64,000 nucleotides of DNA, taken from assembly GCA_023460395.1 (NCBI GenBank), contig JAEWQB010000028.1:176327-240326 (forward strand), given 5' to 3'. Numbering within the stretch: position 1 is the first letter of the stretch; every line of letters starts with the position of its first letter. The notes beneath the pieces are model-generated. The model ran no database searches and was not told the DNA's origin. It saw only the letters and a list, made by a program, of their open reading frames with translations. This DNA is from Pseudomonadota bacterium (GTDB lineage: Bacteria > Desulfobacterota > Desulfovibrionia > Desulfovibrionales > Desulfovibrionaceae). A program made the translations under genes and the position numbers. This document shows positions 42,565-49,679 of the stretch, one piece after another.

Positions 42565-42600
42565 TTGACATGCCTGACAAAATCAGGAATTACTCCTGAT
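42565..42600 (+). promoter_or_regulatory. Promoter with palindromic operator of the small winged-helix gene
   Basis: A perfect -35 TTGACA (42565-42570) is followed by the palindrome ATCAGGA-attac-TCCTGAT (42582-42600), a 7-bp inverted repeat with 5-base centre lying over the expected -10 position. A bound repressor there would block initiation. The -10 box itself is weak. Confidence 0.55.
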
Positions 42601-42656
42601 AGTGAAGAAACCCACTACCAAGCAGAATACAACTCTGCTGGCACGAGGAGTTACTA

Positions 42657-42830
42657 ATGGAAGAAAAAATTCTCGCAGCGATGAAAGCGGCAGGAAAGCC
42701 CGTTCGCCCCGGCGATATTGCCACGGCACTGGGAGTGGACAGCAAGGAACTTTCCAAACCCATCAAGGCCCTTAAAGAATCTGGAAAAATCCATTCGCCA
42801 AAGCGCTGTTATTACGCCGTCGCCGAATAA
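42657..42830 (+). CDS. Very small winged-helix transcription factor-like protein
   Basis: This 57-residue protein (starting MEEKILAAMKAAGKPVRPG) reads as a minimal winged helix: helix 1 (MEEKILAAMKAAG), a helix-turn-helix (RPGDIATALGVDSKELSKPI, KALKESGKI) and a short wing ending in SPKRCYYAVAE. GAGGAGTTACTA precedes the ATG. It has its own promoter with an operator-like palindrome and a terminator downstream, so it is a free-standing gene. It may bind its own operator (inference). Similar tiny regulators occur in sulfate reducers, but I do not know their targets. Confidence 0.72.
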   Translation: MEEKILAAMKAAGKPVRPGDIATALGVDSKELSKPIKALKESGKIHSPKRCYYAVAE

Positions 42831-42883
42831 TTTCTCGTGTCCCCACGAGTCTCCGCGAATCGTGCCCACACACGATTTCGCCC

Positions 42884-42910
42884 CGAAAACCCGCCTTTGG
42901 CGGGTTTTCG
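42884..42910 (+). terminator. Terminator of the small winged-helix gene
   Basis: CGAAAACCCGCC (42884-42895) pairs with GGCGGGTTTTCG (42899-42910) around TTT, 54 bases after the stop. The T run lies within the 3' arm. Confidence 0.78.
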
Positions 42911-43044
42911 CCTATATTCGGCCTACTCTGACTCGACGAATGGTCCTCAACGACGCGGAGTACGCGTTTCCTCTCCGCCACTGGGGACGATGGAGTGTCT
43001 TGCGGTGGTCCAGAACATTATCCAGACCATAATGGAGCGTCCCG

Positions 43045-44124
43045 CTACTCCATAATCAGAGCGTTAACCTCAAGTTCAGGGGGAATAACCAGTCCCTGCC
43101 GCCGCGCCTCAAAACGGCTGAACATGAACACGCCATCTTCCACCGACAGCGGAATGCTAACCCCACGTTCCCCTGCCAGCATACGCTGGGCTATTTCCCC
43201 CGCCACGCGGCCTTGGTACGCTCCCACATGGACCATTCCGGCGGGCACCCTTCCCCGGCCCACGCTGTAATCCCACAGGGCAAGGCTGGGCACGGGCATT
43301 TCGCGCATGGTGCGGGCCAGCACTTCCTCGTCATCCACTACGGTGGTACCCGTTGCATCATAAAGACGCTGATACAATCCGAGAATGACCATATCATACG
43401 TTCCCGCAGCGCCGCGCACGGCGTTCATCCACTCCTCCATAGTCTTCACCAGCTTCAGGTCGGCGCGTATGCCACCCAATGCAAGCGACTCTTTTCCTTC
43501 AAACGTGCTTTCAGCAATGCGGGAGGAGGTGAGGCTGGCGTCGAAAAGAAACAACAGCCTGCGCAGGGTTTGGGGGTAAACCTTGCGGGCCATGTGGACT
43601 GATGGCAGCAGCAACGGGCGCTCCATAAGCCCCGCCACATGCTCATGCCCGTAAAGTCCGTAGTCGCGGGGGTTGCCGTTTAGCCCCAAATACACAATCG
43701 GCACGCCAGTGGGTAACAAGGTACGGGCAAGCAATTTATTGGCATTGTCATCCGCCAGCACGACAAGATCGGGTTTCCACTCGTGGAATATAGCCAGCGC
43801 CCGCTCTGCCTGAGCCGCAAATTCGGTTTCCGGCAGCCGCTTGGTGTCCAGCTCAAAGTAGCGCACCTCGTGCTCCGGTTCCAGCACAGAGGTTAGCCCC
43901 CGCATATACCCGGCGTCCCATGCGAAGCCCATGTGGTAGCTCTGAACCACCAAGACCTTACCCGCCAGCGCGGATGAGGCCATGCCAAACACAAAAAACG
44001 CGCCGCACGCTATGGCAAAGAGAATCCAGAGCTGACCGGGACGTTGCGGGAAACGGAAAACGGAGCGGCCCGATCCATACGGAAAGGCCATATGGTCAAA
44101 AAAAGGTAGACGAGGCACATGCAT
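43045..44124 (-). CDS. ABC-type substrate-binding protein-like, solitary (PF04392-like)
   Basis: This 359-residue exported protein has a hydrophobic export signal at about 30-54 (LWILFAIACGAFFVFGMASS). The two-lobed Rossmann-like fold includes KVLVVQSYHMGFAWDAG, WKPDLVVLADDNANKLLA and GVPIVYLGLNGNPRDYG. This pattern is common in ABC_sub_bind proteins, often used as sensor modules. No permease, ATPase or kinase gene is next to it, so it may serve a receptor elsewhere. The start is uncertain: the ATG at 44124 has a weak ribosome site, and an in-frame ATG 11 codons later is possible. Confidence 0.7.
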   Translation of the reverse strand: MHVPRLPFFDHMAFPYGSGRSVFRFPQRPGQLWILFAIACGAFFVFGMASSALAGKVLVVQSYHMGFAWDAGYMRGLTSVLEPEHEVRYFELDTKRLPETEFAAQAERALAIFHEWKPDLVVLADDNANKLLARTLLPTGVPIVYLGLNGNPRDYGLYGHEHVAGLMERPLLLPSVHMARKVYPQTLRRLLFLFDASLTSSRIAESTFEGKESLALGGIRADLKLVKTMEEWMNAVRGAAGTYDMVILGLYQRLYDATGTTVVDDEEVLARTMREMPVPSLALWDYSVGRGRVPAGMVHVGAYQGRVAGEIAQRMLAGERGVSIPLSVEDGVFMFSRFEARRQGLVIPPELEVNALIME

Positions 44125-44208
44125 ACAGACCCCACGCTTTTTCTATATTGGACATGACTATCTCCCAGTAACCAGAAGAACGCAATGCCCAAAGCATGAG
44201 AATCTATC

Positions 44209-45423
44209 TTAGAATGAATAGGAAAGTTGCAGAGAACCGAAATGCTGCATGGAATTTTGGCCCACAAATTCTTCAGTGCGCACCACATAGGTGTAGGCGA
44301 GCCGCCAGCCTTGAAACACCACAGCCAGCCCCGCGCTGAAATCCGCCACAAGATATCGCTTATCCACGTGGTGGCTATTCGTGAACGTATTGCCATCTAA
44401 AAAGATATTCCGGGCCACGGCGCGGGCTTCTGTGCCCACAAAGGCGTAGCAGCCCCAACCGCCTTGCACCAGCGGATCGCGGTCTTCGGTAGGTCCGCTC
44501 ACCCCGCCCCCGGCCCGGATGAGCGAGGTGCCAAAATCCGAAGGCACGTTCCAACCGTACCGCGCCTCGCCTCCCATACTGGCGTAGGTCATCACATTTC
44601 CCGCAGTCAGCCCCACATAGGGAAGAAAATCCCACTCCCAGCCCCGGTTGCGCAAAGCTTCATTCATCCGCCACGTGCGCTCCCACGTGACCATCATCCC
44701 CGGCTCGTTATGCAACTGGTGTTCCCACCCTTTGGCGGTGTCGATCTGACGCATGCGGTGTATGCCGTTCTGCGCGGTTTCTGCCATTGACCATGGTCCC
44801 ACGACACCCAGCGTCAATTCCAGCGTGTCCAACCGTTTGCCTGTTTTGGCGTGCAGTCCCACAGAGCCGTATAAAAACCCCGCATAGGGCCGATCATCTT
44901 TCTGTAGGGCACGTATCTGCGTGTTCTCCGGGGTGTATATTTCCTGCCCCAAGCTCAAGCTCACGTTAAAAAGCGCATCTGTCCTCCCTGCAAAAGGCAA
45001 CGACATGACGGCATCATCCAGCGAATCCGGCAAATCGCCCGATTCTGCCCAACTGATGAGGTCGGGAGAAATAGCCGTGGCACGCACGGCGTTGGTATAG
45101 TATCTATCCGTGCCGCAAAACAGGTCATTTTCAAAATAGACGATAAGGGTTCCGGCGTTGCGAACCGAAGGCGATGCGCCTTTTCCGTCCATCTGCGTCG
45201 CAGGGTACAGGGCGGCCTCCGGGACATCGGAAGACTCTGAACCGGAGAAAACCCGGTCGGCGTCAGCAGCCTGTCCCGCAGTGCAGGGCGTAGCCCAGCC
45301 AAGCAGCGCACAACACGCCAGCCCCCACAGAAACAACGCGCGCTTCGGGGCGGACCGGACACAATTCATATGGATAAACGCACAAACAAGACCACGCAAC
45401 ATCCCCCAAAAAACCCTTAACAT
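44209..45423 (-). CDS. lpxR: Lipid A 3-O-deacylase, LpxR family
   Basis: This outer-membrane beta-barrel enzyme removes the 3'-acyl chains of lipid A. LpxR hallmarks are FENDLFCGTDRYYTNAVR near the start of the mature part, LGQEIYTPENTQ, RPYAGFLYGSVG, GWEHQLHNEPGMMVTW and the aromatic C-terminus LQLSYSF. The 404-residue form starts at 45423, with GCGGAG 8 bases before and overlap with the preceding gene's stop. That makes an unusually long N-region before the signal peptide (ALFLWGLACCALLGWATPC). An ATG at 45369 is an alternative without a ribosome site. Confidence 0.88.
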   Translation of the reverse strand: MLRVFWGMLRGLVCAFIHMNCVRSAPKRALFLWGLACCALLGWATPCTAGQAADADRVFSGSESSDVPEAALYPATQMDGKGASPSVRNAGTLIVYFENDLFCGTDRYYTNAVRATAISPDLISWAESGDLPDSLDDAVMSLPFAGRTDALFNVSLSLGQEIYTPENTQIRALQKDDRPYAGFLYGSVGLHAKTGKRLDTLELTLGVVGPWSMAETAQNGIHRMRQIDTAKGWEHQLHNEPGMMVTWERTWRMNEALRNRGWEWDFLPYVGLTAGNVMTYASMGGEARYGWNVPSDFGTSLIRAGGGVSGPTEDRDPLVQGGWGCYAFVGTEARAVARNIFLDGNTFTNSHHVDKRYLVADFSAGLAVVFQGWRLAYTYVVRTEEFVGQNSMQHFGSLQLSYSF

Positions 45424-46142
45424 ATGGCGCACTCCGCCAATTTGGGCAGGTCAAGGTCGTATTGGCGGATGAGTTCGGCGTGTTCCCGCAACACCGCGAA
45501 TGTGGACGATTTCCGAAAGGAACTGTTGCGGTTGGTCCGAAGCAGCACATTAACATCCCAGATGGTGTCTACCACATTCCAATCCGGCAGACGCAGCACC
45601 TCCAGCCCCCGCTCCCGCAAGCGATCCATAGTGGGACGAAAAATCTCCGCCTCTCCCCACGCAATATGGTCGAACACTTCCGGGAAAAATGCATCACGCC
45701 GGAATCCTATGAGATAATATCCACCGTCGTAGGCCGGGCCTATGGCTACGTCTTTCATGTCCAGATCAAGCAGCGTTTTTTGCACCAGCTCCGGCGGAAA
45801 ATCCGGCACATCACAGTGCAAGAGCACCACGCGGGTGTAGCCATCCGCAAAGGCCTGCGACATGGCGCGGCTCATCCGCTCGCCTTTGTCGATTCCCTCC
45901 TGAGGGATACACCGGCGGTCATTCCCCAGCCACGCCGCCATGTCTTGTTCCGGCGTGTCACCAACGGGAAGGTAGTGAACTCGCACATCCGCCTCAACGC
46001 CCTCCAGACCATGCAGCAGGTCTTCCACAAACAGGCGGTACAAGTCCGCAGTCACCTCGTGTCCAAGGACTTCGCCCAATCTAATTTTTACCCGGCCCGC
46101 TTTCGGCACCGCGCAAAATAACAACACGCAAGTATCAACCAT
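45417..46142 (-). CDS. DUF2064/TIGR04282-type nucleotidyl- or glycosyltransferase-like protein
   Basis: This 241-residue cytoplasmic protein has the GT-A-like motifs of the TIGR04282 family: AVPKAGRVKIRLGEVLG at the N-terminus, VVLLHCDVPDFPPELV and the GPAYDGGYYLIGF signature. GGGGAAG precedes the ATG at 46142. Its stop overlaps the lpxR start, so the two are translationally coupled and probably act on the envelope together. The true substrate is unknown; family members are listed as glycosyltransferases from sequence only. Confidence 0.78.
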   Translation of the reverse strand: MVDTCVLLFCAVPKAGRVKIRLGEVLGHEVTADLYRLFVEDLLHGLEGVEADVRVHYLPVGDTPEQDMAAWLGNDRRCIPQEGIDKGERMSRAMSQAFADGYTRVVLLHCDVPDFPPELVQKTLLDLDMKDVAIGPAYDGGYYLIGFRRDAFFPEVFDHIAWGEAEIFRPTMDRLRERGLEVLRLPDWNVVDTIWDVNVLLRTNRNSSFRKSSTFAVLREHAELIRQYDLDLPKLAECAIC

Positions 46143-46512
46143 GATCTTCCCCTTTTCCACACGCCGTCCCGCACATCTCCGCAATTCCCGGCACAGAAAG
46201 GCCGCGAGGCACCACCGATATTCAACCGTACTCCCATCTATCAGGAGACTACACAACTCCGCAAACGTATCTTACGCCCCAGTCTCCCGCATGACAAACA
46301 AACAATGTATCCGGTCCGTTGAATCTGCCCTGAGCACCTCCCGCTCCATCCGCTCCATTGCTTACTCGACACGCACGGAGCGGACAGCGCATATTCCGGC
46401 CCCTCAACGCGCCAGACCGCCTGAACGTGATTCCCGTGACAAGCCTTCGCCAAACGGATACAGTGCTCCCGCGCGCGTTTGCACGCGGATTTCCCATTTT
46501 TTCAGGAGTACC
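46143..46512. other. Divergent promoter region before the Lon-like gene
   Basis: 370 bases between the transferase-like gene and the protease gene. The frame of the protease is open upstream but without ribosome site or conserved sequence. I could not identify a heat-shock or other clear promoter. Confidence 0.5.
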
Positions 46513-48945
46513 ATGAAGACCCTTCGTCCCCTGCCTATTCACAAGTTGCACACCCGGCTGGACCCCGTCCGCATTCCTTGCGATGACAGCTCCGGCATTG
46601 CCCGCAAACCCGCCCGCCTTTCACACCAGCCACGCGCCATCCAGTCTCTGGAACTGGCCTTGTCCATCCATAACAACGGCTACAACGTGTATCTGGCAGG
46701 TGGCCCCCAGTTGGGTCGCAACTACATGCTTCAGGAATTCCTGCGTCCCCGTGCGGAGCGCCAAAGTCTTCCGCCCGATCTTATTTATGTGAATAACTTC
46801 GATGACCCGGATACCCCCAGCCTTATCGCATTGCCCGCCGGGCAGGGACGCAAGCTCAAAACCGAGTTGGCTCAGGCCGTCGCGAAGGTACGCAAAGAAC
46901 TCCCCGGTCGTTTCGACACGGACGCCTATCTGAAAAAGCGCGGCCTCATCATGGACCGCTTTCAGAACGAACGGGACCAGTTGTTCAAAGAGATGGACGA
47001 CGTGGCGGTGAATGAAGGCTTCAATATGGACCTTGATGACACGGGGGGTATGACTCTCTACCCGCTCATCGAGGGAAAACGTCTTTCTGAAGAAGAATTT
47101 GAACGGCTCGACGAAGGGCTGCGCAAGGAGCTGAAAGGCAAGAGTGACAAGCTCCTTCAAGTCATGTCCGGGCTTATGCGGAAAATGTCTTCTGCGGAGC
47201 AGACACTACGCACGGACGAGCGGACTCTGGATCAAGATCTGGCCCGCGAAGCGCTCACGGAGCTGCTTTCCCCGGTAACAGACACGTTCCTCTCCTCCTG
47301 CGACAGCGAACCGCTGGCCGCTTTTTTTACCGCCATCCAGACGGATATTCTGGAAAACATAGACCTCTTCGCCCAACGGGACACTCCGGCGGGTGCTCAC
47401 CCTGTTCTGCACCCGGACCTGCTTTCCGGTGCGCAAACCGCAGAAGATATTACCGCCCGCTATGAAATAAACCTGTTTGTGGACCATTCAGAAACCGTGG
47501 GTGCCCCCATTGTGGTGGAAGACCACCCCACCGTTGCCAACCTGCTGGGCTGCATAGAACGCGAATCGGAAATGGGCGCGCTGGTCACTGACTATACGCT
47601 GGTCAAATCCGGCTCCATTCATCAGGCCAACGGCGGCTATCTGGTCATGCACATTGAAGACCTGCTTTCGCAGTCCGGCGCATGGGAAGGACTTATGCGC
47701 GCCCTGCGCTCCGGCATGGCCCGCATTGAAGACGCCGGAGACGGACAGGAAACCACAAAAACCAAGGGCATAGAACCGGAACCGATGCTGCTGGATCTTA
47801 AAGTCATCCTCATCGGACCGGAAGATATTTACGAACACCTGTTGGAAAGCGACGACCGGTTCCCCAAGCTGTTCAAGGTAAAAGCGCACATGACGGAATC
47901 CATGCCGCGCAACGCCGACGGCATTCGCCTGTATCTGCGCCGCATGGCTGGCATTATAGACGATTGTGACCTTCTGCCCTTCGACCGAACCGGTCTGGCC
48001 AGCGTCATAGACTATGCCTCGCGTCTTATTGAAGACCAGCGCAAACTCTCACTGCGCTTCCCGCAAATACGCGAGCTTATGGTCGAAGCGTCCGCCTGCG
48101 CTCACATAAAAAAACGCCCCATGGTAGATGCGGAAACCGTGCACGACGCACTCGTCGCCCGATATTACCGCAACAACCTCTATGAAGAAATGTACATGGA
48201 GGACTACGACCGCCAGCTCATCAAGGTGCAGACCTCCGGTTCCGCAGTGGGACAAGTGAACGGATTAGCTGTCAGTTTTTACGGAGACTTTGAATTCGGC
48301 CTGCCTCACCAAATATCCTGCACAGTAGGCGTGGGACACGGCGGCATCATTGACCTTGAGCGCGAAGCCGAACTGGGCGGTCCCATTCACACCAAGGCCA
48401 TGATGATCCTGAAAAGCTATCTGCTGGGTATGTTCGCGCAGAACAAACCGCTGGTAATGACCGGCTCCCTCTACTTTGAGCAGAGCTACGCGGGCATCGA
48501 GGGCGATTCTGCATCCGGTGCGGAACTGGCGGCACTGCTTTCCGCCCTCTCCGGTGTGCCGCTGCGGCAATCGCTGGCCTTCACCGGCGCGGTTTCCCAA
48601 ACCGGACAAATTATGGCTGTGGGCGGCGTAACCCGTAAGATTGAAGGTTTCTTTGACGTTTGCCAACGGCGGGGACTCACCGGAGAGCAAGGCGTGTTGC
48701 TGCCTGCCGACAATGTGGACCACCTGATGCTCAAACGCGAAGTCGTTGCCGCTGCGGAGCAGGGCAAATTCGCCATTTACCCCATCCGCCACATCACCGA
48801 GGCCATGGAACTGCTTTCCGGCGTACCCGCGGGTAACCGCCGCAAAGACCGCAGCTTCACCCCCGGCAGCCTCTTCGACCGAGTGGACCGCAGGCTTTCC
48901 GAACTGGGAAAACTGGCGGAAAGGGCGTATAAATCGCGGCGCTGA
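46513..48945 (+). CDS. Lon-like ATP-dependent protease, AAA_32 class, with a non-canonical P-loop
   Basis: This 810-residue protein of the Lon-related AAA_32/Lon_C type has its catalytic Ser in IEGDSASGAELAALLS and the Lys in QTGQIMAVGGVTRKIEGFF. The segment ANGGYLVMHIEDLLSQ and the start DLIYVNNFDDPDTPSLIALP are family landmarks. The P-loop position reads LAGGPQLGRNYML (61-73) and lacks GxGK[ST]. CAGGAGTACC precedes the ATG at 46513. The CxxC membrane-protein gene follows after 19 bases. It probably degrades misfolded proteins; ATP use is uncertain. Confidence 0.85.
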   Translation: MKTLRPLPIHKLHTRLDPVRIPCDDSSGIARKPARLSHQPRAIQSLELALSIHNNGYNVYLAGGPQLGRNYMLQEFLRPRAERQSLPPDLIYVNNFDDPDTPSLIALPAGQGRKLKTELAQAVAKVRKELPGRFDTDAYLKKRGLIMDRFQNERDQLFKEMDDVAVNEGFNMDLDDTGGMTLYPLIEGKRLSEEEFERLDEGLRKELKGKSDKLLQVMSGLMRKMSSAEQTLRTDERTLDQDLAREALTELLSPVTDTFLSSCDSEPLAAFFTAIQTDILENIDLFAQRDTPAGAHPVLHPDLLSGAQTAEDITARYEINLFVDHSETVGAPIVVEDHPTVANLLGCIERESEMGALVTDYTLVKSGSIHQANGGYLVMHIEDLLSQSGAWEGLMRALRSGMARIEDAGDGQETTKTKGIEPEPMLLDLKVILIGPEDIYEHLLESDDRFPKLFKVKAHMTESMPRNADGIRLYLRRMAGIIDDCDLLPFDRTGLASVIDYASRLIEDQRKLSLRFPQIRELMVEASACAHIKKRPMVDAETVHDALVARYYRNNLYEEMYMEDYDRQLIKVQTSGSAVGQVNGLAVSFYGDFEFGLPHQISCTVGVGHGGIIDLEREAELGGPIHTKAMMILKSYLLGMFAQNKPLVMTGSLYFEQSYAGIEGDSASGAELAALLSALSGVPLRQSLAFTGAVSQTGQIMAVGGVTRKIEGFFDVCQRRGLTGEQGVLLPADNVDHLMLKREVVAAAEQGKFAIYPIRHITEAMELLSGVPAGNRRKDRSFTPGSLFDRVDRRLSELGKLAERAYKSRR

Positions 48946-48964
48946 TTCTGCCGCAGGAGGCGAC

Positions 48965-49390
48965 ATGCTGCATATCTTTGGTACTACCGGCGTCCTCATT
49001 GTGTTGGCATTAGCCATACTTGTGGCCCGTTACCCCCTGCGTAGTCTGCCGCCGACCCTGCCCTGCCCGCTCTGCACACGCCCGATGGGACCGGTGCGCC
49101 ATCTGCAAGGCGGCCTTTTTATTTGCATTCTCGCGCTCTACTACCTTGCCTATGGCATTGCCGACCTGCCCCCGTTAGACTATGCGTCCGGTGATACATG
49201 GATATACCTTACCACCCGTCCAGAGCTTATCACCGCGCTGGTCTTTCTCTTCATCGGCTCACGCGAAGCCGTCACCCCACATATGGACTATGCATGTAAA
49301 AAATGCCGCGCCACATGGCACATGCGCGACGGTGAACTCTTGGGCACCCATGACCGGGTGACTGGATTCTATCATTTTTTCCCTTTTTAA
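48965..49390 (+). CDS. Small membrane protein with two CxxC motifs
   Basis: A 141-residue protein with hydrophobic segments at about 7-22, 49-65 and 85-98. CPLC (about 34-37) and CKKC (about 112-115) could together bind a metal such as zinc. CAGGAGGCGAC precedes the ATG. It starts 19 bases after the Lon-like gene, so they are probably co-transcribed and it may be a membrane partner of that protease (inference). I do not recognise the family. Confidence 0.65.
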   Translation: MLHIFGTTGVLIVLALAILVARYPLRSLPPTLPCPLCTRPMGPVRHLQGGLFICILALYYLAYGIADLPPLDYASGDTWIYLTTRPELITALVFLFIGSREAVTPHMDYACKKCRATWHMRDGELLGTHDRVTGFYHFFPF

Positions 49391-49520
49391 AAGAGATGTT
49401 ATGGGAACGCCTCCGACGGAAAAGGCGCGGCCCTTCACCCGGCAGGGAGCAATGTTCCCGGCACCCTCCGCAACAGGCTCCAGTGCCCGGAGTCCGGCAC
49501 CGAACCTCCTCCGCACATAC

Positions 49521-49556
49521 AAGAACAGGCGCCGGAACCATCCAGCGCCTGTTCTT
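49521..49556. terminator. Hairpin between convergent genes
   Basis: AAGAACAGGCGC (49521-49532) pairs with GCGCCTGTTCTT (49545-49556) around a 12-base loop. There is no real T tract on either side, so termination is possible but not certain. Confidence 0.5.
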
Positions 49557-49679
49557 AGTTCATATTTATCAGATCACCGCACGGGCTTCGTGAGCAAACC
49601 CGATTTTCAGCCTCTTTGTTTGCGGAATTTGAGGTACCCCGCCGCCGAAAGCGTATGCTATCCGGGACAGCCCGCGGTC

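Noticed and set aside
46141..46512. 124-residue N-terminal extension of the Lon-like protein
   Set aside because: No conservation-like content and no ribosome site; the ATG at 46513 has CAGGAG before it.
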